Part shown: one piece after another, positions 16,398 through 24,541 of the stretch | How the letters are laid out: every line of letters begins with the position of its first letter | Position numbering within the stretch: position 1 is the stretch's first letter | Source: an uncultured Ilumatobacter sp. | Lineage (GTDB): Bacteria; Actinomycetota; Acidimicrobiia; Acidimicrobiales; Ilumatobacteraceae | Length of the DNA stretch: 43,507 nucleotides | Direction: 5' to 3' | Assembly (NCBI GenBank): GCA_905480335.1 | Contig: CAJQPY010000013.1 | Location: forward strand, 1-43,507 | Notes under the pieces: generated by a model | What the model saw: only the letters and a program-made list of their open reading frames with translations | Databases searched by the model: none | What the model was told of the DNA's origin: nothing | Program-made: the position numbers and the translations under genes

Positions 16398-17138
16398 TTA
16401 GACCAGCGTGCGCACGAGGAGTGCGACAGCACTGAACGCAGAGAGCCCAAGGACGACCGGCCGCACGCCTGAGCCGACGAGCTTCGACTTGTATCGACGG
16501 GCAGTGACCAGTCCGAGCAGGATCGAAGGGAGCAGCAGAGCGACCAGTTCAAGCTGGCGGCGTCCGAGCTCGCCTGCGACCACGAGCGCGATCGCGGTGA
16601 GGACCGATCCGACCGAGAAGAAGAACGAGATCGTAGCCCGCATCGTCACCGGATCGCTGTGTTGGTACGTCATCGCGATCGGTGGGCCGCCGACGCCGAC
16701 TGCCGTCCCGGTAAATCCGGAGCCGAATCCGGCGAGCACTAGCGCTGGAGTCGTCGGGGTGAACCGTTTGGTCGTGATCGAAACCGCAACGCCGAGCAGA
16801 ACCGTTGTCGAAACGAGAATCGCCAGAACGTCGTCAGAAATGGCCGCAACGACCACGGCACCGAAGACCAGCCCCGGAACCCGCCCGATCAAGGCTGCGG
16901 TGACACCGCGCCGATCGATGTGCGCTCGGTCGGCGATCGCGACGCTGAACGACAGCGGAAGAACGGATACAACAACCGCTGCCGGGATGAAGTCCGGGTC
17001 CACGAGCAGCAGCACCGGCGACGAGAGAATGCCGACGCCGACACCCGTTGAAGCCTGCATGACCGCTCCGGCATACACGACGAGCACGCAGGCGAGCGCG
17101 CCGAAAATCGGCAGGCCAACGATCGTGGCTCCGATCAT
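16398..17138 (-). CDS. TauE/SafE-family membrane permease
   Basis: A 246-residue polytopic membrane protein with about eight hydrophobic segments and the family's repeated Gly-rich motif: VMQASTGVGVGILSSPVLLLVDPDFIPA in the first half and GSGFTGTAVGVGGPPIAM in the second. TauE/SafE proteins move small organic or sulfur anions such as sulfite or sulfoacetate across the inner membrane; the substrate cannot be read. The start codon overlaps the hrpB stop (17135-17138), so translation is coupled, although no functional link with the helicase is known. Confidence 0.88.
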   Translation of the reverse strand: MIGATIVGLPIFGALACVLVVYAGAVMQASTGVGVGILSSPVLLLVDPDFIPAAVVVSVLPLSFSVAIADRAHIDRRGVTAALIGRVPGLVFGAVVVAAISDDVLAILVSTTVLLGVAVSITTKRFTPTTPALVLAGFGSGFTGTAVGVGGPPIAMTYQHSDPVTMRATISFFFSVGSVLTAIALVVAGELGRRQLELVALLLPSILLGLVTARRYKSKLVGSGVRPVVLGLSAFSAVALLVRTLV

Positions 17139-19696
17139 CGGTCTTTCATGCGTTTCGGAGGCGCCGACGCAGGATCGTCGGGCCAGCGATGCTTGGGGTA
17201 GCGGCCGGTCATTTCCTTTTTGACCTCTGCCCAGGAACCGGCCCAGAACCCGGGGAGATCGGCAGTGACCTGAATCGGTCGATCGGCAGGCGACAGCAAC
17301 TCGAGACGGATCGGCTCCCCTCCGGCAGTCGGGTGCTTAGTCGTGCCGAAGAGGTCCTGCACGCGAACCGATGCGGTCGGACGTTCGCCGGAATAGTCGA
17401 CCGGCACCGAGCGGCCAGTCGGGAGTTCGAGCATGTCAGGGCTGAGCCGGTCGAGTTCTGCCCCCTCGGGCCACGGCAGTTGCGATCGCAGCACTGTGGC
17501 GACATCGAGCCGATCGAGGTCGCGGCGGCCGATCGCGCCGGGCAGGTACGGCGCAAGCCAGGTATCGACTGAAGCGACGAGTGCGTCGATCGACCAGTCG
17601 GGCCACGGTGCCCCGACGGTGCGATGGAGGAAGTCGACCCGCTGACGGAGCCGAGTTGCCGCTGCCGACCAACCGAGCTCGGCCAGCCGGGTCTCGCGCA
17701 CGCGCTTCATCAACGCAGCGGTAGTCGCCTCGCCCGGTTGCGGTCGGCGGTCCTGATGGCCGAGCCTGATCGCCCCGAGGCGCCGCTCGACGGTCTCCAC
17801 CAAGTCGTCGCGATCGCTATTCCACGACAGCGTGCACTGTTCCTTGATGTCACCGGCAGCTGACGCGATCACGTCGCCGACGTCGACTACTGCGGCGAGG
17901 CGAATCCTGGCACGATCAGCCTTGCCGTCGAGATCGGCTGCGACCACGAAGGCCTCGCGGGCGAGCGGATCGGTGTCGGCGATGAACGCGCCGCTCCCAC
18001 CACGCATCGTGAACTGACCGGGTCGCCGACGGCCGGCAAGTCGGTCGGGAAACGCCAAGAGGAGCGCGGCGCCGGTGCGGTCGTGGTCGATGCTTCGGCG
18101 GTCGAAGTCAATGTTGACACGACGTGCAATCTCTCGGGCGCGGTCCCGAAGCCGGTGGACCGCCCCCCGGTCGGCTCGATCGTGTCCAGCGGCGCCCGAG
18201 ATGACGGCGACTCGCAACGACAAGTCGACCGGAAGCTCGTCGGGGCGTCCCCGCAGCACGTCGCGCTCGTCGACGAGCGTCGCGACGACGCACGCAAGTG
18301 GCGAGCGCTCGACCGCCACCATGCGGGCCAGCCGAGGATGTACCGGAAGCGCGAGCATGTCGCGGCCCAACGATGTCAGCGCACCGGTCGTGGCATCGAT
18401 CGCATGGAGGTCGATCAGCAGATCGCGCGCCTGGCCGAGTGCGACGGTGGGTGGTGCGTCGACGAATACCAGATCGCCACTGGGTCGGGCCGGATCCGAC
18501 CCGACCCCCCACGCAGCGAGTTCGAGCATCAGCCCGGCGAGGTCGCCTTGGAGAATCTCAGGGGTGCGGTGCTTAGCGCGGGTGCCGTGTTCGAGCTTGC
18601 TCCACAACCGATATGCCACTCCGGACGCAGTACGCCCGGCGCGCCCCGCGCGCTGTTCGGCTGACGCACGACTCGTTGCGACGGTGACCAGCCGCGTCAT
18701 GCCCGTTCGCGGATCGAATCGCGGTTCGCGGGCCAGGCCGGCATCGACGACGATACGTACGCCATCGACTGTCAACGAGGTCTCGGCGATGTCGGTGCTC
18801 AGCACGATGCGCCGCCGGCCCGGTGGTGACGGCTGTAGCGCCCGATCCTGTTCGTCCTGCGACAGCGCGCCGGCAAGCGGGTGGACATCGACACCGTCAC
18901 CGAGGACGCCACGTAGTTGCTGTTCAGTGCGGCGGATTTCACCGATCCCCGGCAGGAAAACGAGGACATCGCCGTCATGCTCGCCGAGCGCCTGAATCAC
19001 TGCGGCGACGACGGCCGGTTCGATCCGGTCCGGACCACCGCGCGGCGCCGACAGCCTGCGGCCTCCGCCGCGCCTCTGGTTGCGCTCTGGCGACCTCGGC
19101 CGCCAGTTTATCTCGATGTCGAAGGTGCGCCCCTCGCTTGTGATCACCGGCGCGTCGAGAGCGCTAACGAGTCCCACTGTGTCGGGAGTTGCCGACATGG
19201 CAAGGATTCGAAGGTCAGGTCGGGTCGACCCTGCGACGTCCAGCGTCAGTGCGAGCCCGATGTCCGTGGGCAGGTTCCGCTCGTGGACCTCGTCGAAGAT
19301 GATTGCTCCGACACCTGGAAGCTCAGGGTCGCGCTGCAGCCGGCGTGTCAGAATGCCCTCGGTGACGACTTCGATTCGCGTGTCGGGGCCGATGTGGCGC
19401 TCGTCGCGCGTTTGGTACCCGATAAGTTCCCCGACCCGAGTGTCGGTCAGTACCGCCATGCGTTGTGCGGCAGCACGTGTGGCCAGCCGGCGCGGCTCGA
19501 GCATCACGATTCGCTGATCGCCGAGCCAGTCCGCATCGAGCAGGGCGATCGGGACGACGGTGGTCTTGCCGGCACCGGGTGGAGCGACAAGGATCGCAGA
19601 GTGTCGATCGATGAGCGTGGCCTCGAGCTCGTCGAGGGCATCGAGGACCGGTAGATCGGGGAGTTGACGACGGTCCGGTGAGCGGCTGGCGGTCAC
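17135..19696 (-). CDS. hrpB: ATP-dependent helicase HrpB
   Basis: An 853-residue DEAH-box helicase, the normal size of HrpB (about 820-850). From GTG 19696 it reads directly into the conserved start PDLPVLDALDEL, then Walker A VAPPGAGKTT, motif II FDEVHERN, motif III MSATPD, motif VI QRAGRAGR, the helicase-associated HA2 region and the HrpB C-terminal domain (PWPEGAELDRLSPDMLELPTG; GFWAGSWAEVKKEMTGRYPKHRWPDDP). Its cellular role in bacteria is not settled; RNA remodelling is likely. A longer start at 19876 would overlap the upstream gene. The start lies 22 bases after the stop of the preceding minus-strand gene. Confidence 0.95.
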   Translation of the reverse strand: MTASRSPDRRQLPDLPVLDALDELEATLIDRHSAILVAPPGAGKTTVVPIALLDADWLGDQRIVMLEPRRLATRAAAQRMAVLTDTRVGELIGYQTRDERHIGPDTRIEVVTEGILTRRLQRDPELPGVGAIIFDEVHERNLPTDIGLALTLDVAGSTRPDLRILAMSATPDTVGLVSALDAPVITSEGRTFDIEINWRPRSPERNQRRGGGRRLSAPRGGPDRIEPAVVAAVIQALGEHDGDVLVFLPGIGEIRRTEQQLRGVLGDGVDVHPLAGALSQDEQDRALQPSPPGRRRIVLSTDIAETSLTVDGVRIVVDAGLAREPRFDPRTGMTRLVTVATSRASAEQRAGRAGRTASGVAYRLWSKLEHGTRAKHRTPEILQGDLAGLMLELAAWGVGSDPARPSGDLVFVDAPPTVALGQARDLLIDLHAIDATTGALTSLGRDMLALPVHPRLARMVAVERSPLACVVATLVDERDVLRGRPDELPVDLSLRVAVISGAAGHDRADRGAVHRLRDRAREIARRVNIDFDRRSIDHDRTGAALLLAFPDRLAGRRRPGQFTMRGGSGAFIADTDPLAREAFVVAADLDGKADRARIRLAAVVDVGDVIASAAGDIKEQCTLSWNSDRDDLVETVERRLGAIRLGHQDRRPQPGEATTAALMKRVRETRLAELGWSAAATRLRQRVDFLHRTVGAPWPDWSIDALVASVDTWLAPYLPGAIGRRDLDRLDVATVLRSQLPWPEGAELDRLSPDMLELPTGRSVPVDYSGERPTASVRVQDLFGTTKHPTAGGEPIRLELLSPADRPIQVTADLPGFWAGSWAEVKKEMTGRYPKHRWPDDPASAPPKRMKDR

Positions 19697-19718
19697 GTCG
19701 GACGATCCGCAGTGGAGA

Positions 19719-20264
19719 TCAGCCGAGGGCCGGCGAACCGCGGAACGCCACGGGGTCGCCGGCGACGGGAAGCTCGATCGACGACCACTTGGTGATCGTG
19801 GCAATCGCGTCGCAGACCGCTTGCCATTGCACAGGGTTCCACCCTTCGGCCTTTGTGTCGACGACGCCGTCGACACGGGTGAGAACGAACGCCGGCAGCT
19901 CGCTGAGCTGCATTTCCTTGACCGCTGATCGGTCAGGATCGCAGAAGACTAGGAACTTGTCAGAGAGCGGGCCAAGGAACTCCTGGGCTTCGGCCGGACC
20001 AGCGGTGACGATCATGTTGATTCGGACGTCGCATCCTCGGAATTCCTCCAGAACACGGCTAGCCGTGCGCAGGATCCACGAGGACTCATTGGTGTACGGA
20101 TCGAGGACAACCGACGCCAGGTGAAACGTGGTGAGCCATTCCATGACTGGTCTGGCGGTCCCGAGCGCACCCCTGTGCAGCGGAGCAAGGATGAGGTCGG
20201 TCGGGAGCTTGAAGCCCGTGCCGCCGGTCGTGCTCCCCGTCGTACTGGTGTCAGTGTCGGCCAC
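19719..20264 (-). CDS. conserved protein of unknown function
   Basis: A 181-residue protein from GTG 20264. After a Thr/Gly-rich N-terminus (TDTSTTGSTTGGTG) it is a soluble alpha/beta protein. The segment DKFLVFCDPDRSAVKEMQLSELPAFVLTRVDGVVDTKAEGW has the look of a thioredoxin-like fold (FCDP at strand end, a proline before a strand, a DG turn), but no CxxC pair is present. I do not recognise the family. It starts an apparent operon with hrpB and the TauE/SafE gene, and is divergent from the gene at 20326, the two -10 elements being 35 bases apart. Confidence 0.75.
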   Translation of the reverse strand: MADTDTSTTGSTTGGTGFKLPTDLILAPLHRGALGTARPVMEWLTTFHLASVVLDPYTNESSWILRTASRVLEEFRGCDVRINMIVTAGPAEAQEFLGPLSDKFLVFCDPDRSAVKEMQLSELPAFVLTRVDGVVDTKAEGWNPVQWQAVCDAIATITKWSSIELPVAGDPVAFRGSPALG

Positions 20265-20272
20265 GAGGCCAA

Positions 20273-20278
20273 ATGATA
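20273..20278 (-). promoter_or_regulatory. -10 element for the 20264 gene
   Basis: Minus-strand TATCAT, the closest to consensus in the window, ends eight bases before the GTG start. Confidence 0.55.
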
Positions 20279-20313
20279 GCGGCGCGTCTTGACCCCGACC
20301 GCTTCTTGTGTCG

Positions 20314-20319
20314 TACGTT
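20314..20319 (+). promoter_or_regulatory. -10 element for the 20326 gene
   Basis: TACGTT ends six bases before GTG 20326. This spacing favours that GTG over the ones at 20308 and 20323. Confidence 0.5.
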
Positions 20320-20325
20320 GGGGTG

Positions 20326-21138
20326 GTGCACCCGATCGAACATCTGCGGTACGTGGCTAGAGCTCACGGAGTCGACCCGGCAGCATTGGTCGAAGAGACG
20401 GCGCACGCATTGGGGTCGCTGCATTTCGACCCTGCCAGTTTGGTCGTCGCATGCCGTCGTATCGTCAAACGCCATCCGTTCAGCGGGCCGTTGTGGTGGC
20501 TCTGTTCGAATGTTGCTACCTCGTCGGAGCCCTTCGAGGCCGTGTGGGAGCTTGCTGACCAGATTCGTTCCGATCGCACGGCCTCCGAGTTGGCGACAGC
20601 GCTCCCGGACGAGTCAAAGGTGGTCACGATCGGAAATCCGAGCGTCATCGCAGCCGGCCTCGTCCGACGGGGCGATGTCCGCGTGCTGGCGCTCGACATC
20701 GACCACTCGGCGACGTCGTTCGTTCACCGGCTGGAGCGGTACGACGTCGACTACGAACCCATCGACGCCGGGGCAGCGGGCACGGCAACACGGGTTGCCG
20801 ACGTCGTGCTACTAGAGGTTTTGGCGATGGACGAGACGCGGATGGTTCTCCCCTCGGGTTCGTCGACGATCGCCGCGGCAGCGACCACTTGGGAGACTCC
20901 GGTGTGGGCTGTTGCGGGCGTGGGCCGTCGGCTGCCGTCTGCGTGCATCGACGCAATGGCCGAGAAGTGCGATGCGCTGGCCGCCCATCAGGACCCGTGG
21001 ACGCTAGACATTGAGGTGGTCCCGACGCGTTTATTAACCGACGTCATCGGTCCCCAGGGGATCATGCCGATGGGTCCGCCAGCCGCCCAGGCCGAGTGTC
21101 CCGTCGCTGCCGAACTCCTCCGCACCGTTGCCATGTGA
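20326..21138 (+). CDS. unknown protein with eIF2B/MtnA-like Rossmann features
   Basis: A 270-residue soluble protein. The N-terminal third is helical (HPIEHLRYVARAHGVDPAAL). The rest resembles the eIF2B alpha/beta/delta and methylthioribose-phosphate isomerase fold: VVTIGNPSVIAAGLVRRGDVRVLALD, a short-linker strand, ADVVLLEVLAMDETRMVLPSGSSTIAAAA, then TPVWAVAGVGRRLP, matching that family's pattern of a GT/S-rich loop followed by a PvyvvA strand. It lacks the clear catalytic Cys/Asp pair of MtnA, so isomerase activity is not claimed. The family name is a tentative pattern match. It shares a compact promoter region with the divergent gene at 20264. Confidence 0.65.
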   Translation: MHPIEHLRYVARAHGVDPAALVEETAHALGSLHFDPASLVVACRRIVKRHPFSGPLWWLCSNVATSSEPFEAVWELADQIRSDRTASELATALPDESKVVTIGNPSVIAAGLVRRGDVRVLALDIDHSATSFVHRLERYDVDYEPIDAGAAGTATRVADVVLLEVLAMDETRMVLPSGSSTIAAAATTWETPVWAVAGVGRRLPSACIDAMAEKCDALAAHQDPWTLDIEVVPTRLLTDVIGPQGIMPMGPPAAQAECPVAAELLRTVAM

Positions 21139-21433
21139 CTTATCCTGCGCCGGCTCCGGCCCCTGCCCCCACCCGGCTGCCCCTGTTCGCCCCACCCGCA
21201 GGCATTCCTCCTTTGCGTTGCCTTTCTGGCCGTTCCAACGACCAGCATTGCGACACAAACCTCAGGTCATGCGGCGCTTGAGATCAGTGACGCCCCAGGT
21301 GGGCTGCTCGAATCCCGGCATCGACGTTGTACTCGACTATCGCGAGGCTGAAATCCCGGAGTTCATCGTGTCGCTGCGCATCTCGGGTCCGTTTGGCGTT
21401 GGTGATGTGGTCGAGATGCCCCCGCTTGACGAG
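21139..21433. other. gap without a supported gene
   Basis: Frames here are short or biased toward Pro, Arg and Ala, with no start signal and no recognisable domain. A CCTGCCCCCACCCGG-rich stretch follows the gene ending at 21138. A minus-strand frame continues from the remnant at 21434-21532 (LVKRGHLDHITNAK) but cannot be assigned. Confidence 0.5.
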
Positions 21434-21532
21434 TCATTTGACGCGAGACCGAGTGATCCCCGCCAGTTCGGCGTCAGGGACCGAAACGACCTTGTCCTGA
21501 CCAGCAGCGAGCTGTCGAAGTTTGCGCTTCAC
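21434..21532 (-). pseudogene. possible remnant of an AbiEi/DUF559-type winged-helix N-terminus
   Basis: A 32-codon frame from GTG 21532, preceded by TGAGGAG, reads KRKLRQLAAGQDKVVSV and PDAELAGITRSRVK before TGA 21436-21434. The same frame then continues with LVKRGHLDHI. This resembles the first winged helix of AbiEi antitoxins and actinobacterial DUF559 proteins (arqhGvVsraqLlalGvsrsxi, then GrL). The in-frame stop and missing remainder suggest decay. The evidence is a short pattern only. Confidence 0.25.
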
Positions 21533-21663
21533 GCTCCTCAGTGGGTTGCGAGGATGTCGTCAACGAAAGTCCGGTCGTCTGCGTTGAACCTCTGCTCGTT
21601 CCCACTGCCCGGAAAGCAGCACGAATGAGGAGGGGAGCGGTGCTAGGCGGGGAGGGCGTCGGG

Positions 21664-21969
21664 TCAGAGCGGGCGGCGGCGAGGTTCGTGGCCGAGTATC
21701 TCGCCGACGATTTCCTGCGCCTCGTCCCGACGATCCTCGGTGACGAAGATGCGAGACATCGGCTCGCGTGTGTACATCGTTAGGTTCAAGTTGAAATCGT
21801 CGACGACAACGGCGGGGATGCCGGCCGCCACGAGTTCGTCGGTCACCATCCGACTCAGCCATTGCGGCAACCACGCCGCCTCGACGGTCTTGTCTGGGCT
21901 GACCGGTGGCAGGGGATCGCGCCCCATGATCCAGTCCCACAGTTCTCGGGGTGTGCGTGGAGCGGCCAC
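21664..21969 (-). CDS. small conserved protein of unknown function (DUF2007-like)
   Basis: A 101-residue soluble protein from GTG 21969. The C-terminal half (GIPAVVVDDFNLNLTMY, then MSRIFVTEDRRDEAQEIVGEIL) has the two-strand, helix-rich pattern of small DUF2007-type putative signal-transducing domains, in which a strand ending in a residue run leads to a helix with DEAxxIL. The N-terminal PRTPRELWDWIMGRDPLPPV is a probable helix. It has a leaderless-type promoter and is divergent from the pyrimidine operon, sharing the region that holds the 21998-22025 dyad. Function unknown; regulation in common with the operon is possible. Confidence 0.7.
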   Translation of the reverse strand: MAAPRTPRELWDWIMGRDPLPPVSPDKTVEAAWLPQWLSRMVTDELVAAGIPAVVVDDFNLNLTMYTREPMSRIFVTEDRRDEAQEIVGEILGHEPRRRPL

Positions 21970-21975
21970 CCCTGC

Positions 21976-21981
21976 AGGTTA
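21976..21981 (-). promoter_or_regulatory. -10 element for the 21969 gene
   Basis: Minus-strand TAACCT ends six bases before GTG 21969. Confidence 0.5.
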
Positions 21982-21997
21982 CGGACATTGGTCGGCT

Positions 21998-22025
21998 CTG
22001 TGAACGCACGGGCGGGCGTTCACAG
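21998..22025. promoter_or_regulatory. inverted repeat, candidate operator of the pyrimidine operon
   Basis: CTGTGAACG (21998-22006) and CGTTCACAG (22017-22025) are exact complements around a ten-base spacer. Both flanking genes are divergent, so a terminator makes no sense here. The right arm overlaps a -35-like TTCACA (22019-22024), and the left arm lies near the -35 of the opposite gene, so one bound repressor could control both. Confidence 0.6.
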
Positions 22026-22048
22026 GCTGCAGCGGGGAGGTGTAGTGT
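22019..22048 (+). promoter_or_regulatory. candidate promoter of the pyrimidine operon
   Basis: TTCACA (22019-22024), 18 bases, TAGTGT (22043-22048). Transcription would start near 22055, giving a leader of about 85 bases before ATG 22140, in contrast to the leaderless genes. The -35 overlaps the inverted repeat. Confidence 0.4.
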
Positions 22049-22139
22049 CCGAATTGTCGTCGTTGTTGCGAGTACGCCGCAGGTGTGGAACTCGTCTCGG
22101 GCGGCCGTTACTACCGCACCACGAGCCAAGGGGACCCGG

Positions 22140-22982
22140 ATGGCGAACATCATCAAAGCCGCACTGCTGCAGACCGACTGGACCGGCGACAAGGAGTCGA
22201 TGATCATCAAGCACGAGGAGGCGGCGCGTGAGGCGGCGGCCCAGGGTGCGCAAATCATTTGTTTTCAGGAGCTGTTCTACGGTCCCTACTTCTGCCAGGT
22301 GCAGGATGCGCAGTACTACGACTACACCGAGTACATCCCCGACGGTCCCACGACGCAGCGGTTCAAAGCGTTGGCCAAGGAACTGAGCATGGTGATGGTG
22401 CTGCCGATGTACGAGATCGAACAACCTGGGATCTACTACAACACTGCTGCGGTGATCGACGCTGACGGCACGTACCTTGGCAAGTACCGCAAGCAGCACA
22501 TTCCGCAGGTCAACGGATTCTGGGAAAAGTTTTACTTCAAACCTGGCAACGGCGGATATCCGGTCTTCGACACGGCTGTCGGCAAAGTTGGCGTCTACAT
22601 ATGCTACGACCGTCACTTCCCGGAGGGCTGGCGAGCGCTCGGCCTGAACGGCGCCGAGATCGTCTTCAATCCGTCGGCGACCCACCGCGGTCTATCCGAG
22701 TATCTATGGAGTATCGAGCAACCCGCAGCGGCGTGCGCCAACATGTACTACGTCGGTGCGATCAACCGCACCGGCATAGAAGAACTGGGCGAGAACGACT
22801 TCTACGGACAGAGCTACTTCGTAAACCCCCGTGGGCAGTACGTCGGCGAGAAGGGTGATGCGCACAATCCGGAGTTGATCATTCGAGACCTTGACATGGA
22901 TTTGATCAAAGAAGTGCGTGACGGCTGGGCGTTTTACCGAGACCGTCGACCCGAGGCGTACACAGAATTGGTGGAGGGCTGA
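22140..22982 (+). CDS. nitrilase-family N-carbamoyl-beta-alanine amidohydrolase (beta-ureidopropionase)
   Basis: A 280-residue carbon-nitrogen hydrolase. The catalytic triad is visible: E44 (FQELFYGPYF), K118 (KYRKQHIP) and C155 (ICYDRHFPEGWR). The ICYDRHFPE block and GFWEKFYFKPGNGGYP are typical of beta-ureidopropionase and N-carbamoyl-amino-acid hydrolases. With the adjacent dihydropyrimidinase it would hydrolyse N-carbamoyl-beta-alanine to beta-alanine, CO2 and ammonia. N-carbamoylputrescine amidase is the main alternative, made less likely by the neighbours. ATG 22140 is preceded by AAGGGGA (22127-22133), so the longer frame to 21951 is leader sequence. It is the first gene of an eight-gene operon; two bases separate it from the next gene. 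Confidence 0.9.
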   Translation: MANIIKAALLQTDWTGDKESMIIKHEEAAREAAAQGAQIICFQELFYGPYFCQVQDAQYYDYTEYIPDGPTTQRFKALAKELSMVMVLPMYEIEQPGIYYNTAAVIDADGTYLGKYRKQHIPQVNGFWEKFYFKPGNGGYPVFDTAVGKVGVYICYDRHFPEGWRALGLNGAEIVFNPSATHRGLSEYLWSIEQPAAACANMYYVGAINRTGIEELGENDFYGQSYFVNPRGQYVGEKGDAHNPELIIRDLDMDLIKEVRDGWAFYRDRRPEAYTELVEG

Positions 22983-22984
22983 AC

Positions 22985-24400
22985 ATGACCATCACATTGA
23001 TCACCGGTGGAACGGTTGTTTCGGCGATCGGTCGTCGGCAGGCCGACGTTCTGATCGAGGGCGAGTCGATCGCCGCGATCCTTGCGCCGGGTCAAGCCGG
23101 CTCGCTCGGCATCGTTGGTGACGAAGTCATCGACGCGACCGGCAAATACGTCGTGCCCGGTGGCGTCGACGCCCACGTGCACATGTCGCTGCCATTCGGT
23201 GGCACGATTTCGGCCGACAACTTCGACACCGGATCTCGCGCGGCGGCCTGGGGTGGGGTCACGACGATCGTCGACTTCGCATCGCAGACCGTCGGCCTTG
23301 ATGTGTACGACACGCTCGGTGCTCGTCACGAGGAGGCAGCGGGCCAGTGCCACGTCGACTACGCCTTCCATCAGATCATCGGCGAGGTTAACGAGGCCTC
23401 GCTAAAAGCGATGACCTACCTCGTCGAGAACGAGGGCGTCACCAGCTTCAAAATGTTCATGGCCTACCCCGGAGTCTTCTACTCCGACGACGGCCAGATC
23501 CTGCGGGCGATGCAGAACGCCTCGGAGTCGGGTGCCCTGATGATGATGCACGCCGAAAACGGCATCGCCATCGACGTGCTGGTCGGCCAGGCGCTCGCCC
23601 GCGGCGAAACGGATCCGAAGTATCACGCCTTCACGCGTCCGGAGGAAACCGAGTCGGAGGCCACACACCGCGCCATCAAGCTGGCGCGTGTCGCAGGTAA
23701 CGTTCCGCTGTACATCGTGCACATGTCCGCATCGGAGGCGCTCGAAGAGGTGTCCCGCGCCCAACATATGGGCCTAAATGTGTTCGCCGAGACCTGTCCC
23801 CAGTACCTGTATCTGTCGATCGAGGATCACCTCGCCCAGCCGGGATTCGAAGGATCCAAGTGGGTGTGCTCGACCCCGATCCGTTCTAAGCACGAGCATC
23901 ACCACAAGGACCTCTGGAAAGGCCTGCGGATGAACGAACTCGCCGTTGTGTCGACGGACCACTGCCCGTTCTGCTTCAAAGACCAGAAAGAGCTCGGCCT
24001 CGGCGACTTTTCCAAGATCCCGAACGGGATGGGTGGAGTGGAGCATCGCATGGAGCTGATCTACCAGGGCGTCGTGATGGGTGAGATGACTCTCGAGCGG
24101 TGGGTCGAAACCTGCTGCACGACCCCGGCGCGGATGTTCGGCCTCGAGAAAAAGGGCGTGCTCGAACCCGGCGCGGACGCTGACGTCCTGGTGTGGGATC
24201 CGGAGGGAAGGACCGAGATCGGGGTGAACGGCAAACACCACATGAACTTCGACCACTCCTCGTACGAGGGCTTCGAGGTGCAGGGCAAGGTCGATACCGT
24301 CGTCTCCCGCGGTCGAATCGTTGTCCAGAACGACACCTATGTTGGAGTAAAAGGCCACGGCAAGTTCGTGAAGCGCAGCCTGTCGAAGTACCTGCACTAA
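22985..24400 (+). CDS. hydA: dihydropyrimidinase / D-hydantoinase
   Basis: A 471-residue cyclic amidohydrolase of normal length. The binuclear zinc site is complete: H64 and H66 (DAHVHM), Lys156 for carboxylation (TSFKMFMAYPG), H189 (MMHAENG), H246 (IVHMSASEA) and D325 (STDHCPF). It opens dihydrouracil, dihydrothymine or 5-substituted hydantoins to the N-carbamoyl acids that the upstream enzyme hydrolyses. VDAHVHMSLPFGGTISADNF agrees with dihydropyrimidinase rather than allantoinase or dihydroorotase. It follows the upstream stop by two bases; GGAGGG at 22974-22979 supplies the ribosome site. Confidence 0.95.
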   Translation: MTITLITGGTVVSAIGRRQADVLIEGESIAAILAPGQAGSLGIVGDEVIDATGKYVVPGGVDAHVHMSLPFGGTISADNFDTGSRAAAWGGVTTIVDFASQTVGLDVYDTLGARHEEAAGQCHVDYAFHQIIGEVNEASLKAMTYLVENEGVTSFKMFMAYPGVFYSDDGQILRAMQNASESGALMMMHAENGIAIDVLVGQALARGETDPKYHAFTRPEETESEATHRAIKLARVAGNVPLYIVHMSASEALEEVSRAQHMGLNVFAETCPQYLYLSIEDHLAQPGFEGSKWVCSTPIRSKHEHHHKDLWKGLRMNELAVVSTDHCPFCFKDQKELGLGDFSKIPNGMGGVEHRMELIYQGVVMGEMTLERWVETCCTTPARMFGLEKKGVLEPGADADVLVWDPEGRTEIGVNGKHHMNFDHSSYEGFEVQGKVDTVVSRGRIVVQNDTYVGVKGHGKFVKRSLSKYLH

Positions 24401-24541
24401 TGAGATGCACGGGACCCGTCACGCCGTCTCACTTCGGGCTGGTCGGTGCCGACATGCCGGCCGCTGCGCCACCGCCTCGACGGACGCTGACCTCAGTAGT
24501 CTCGGCTGCTCAGCAATTTGCAAGAAAGTGAGCGTCACCTG

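Noticed and set aside
22020..22685. 221-codon minus-strand frame opposite beta-ureidopropionase
   Set aside because: Antisense shadow of a gene with a complete catalytic triad.
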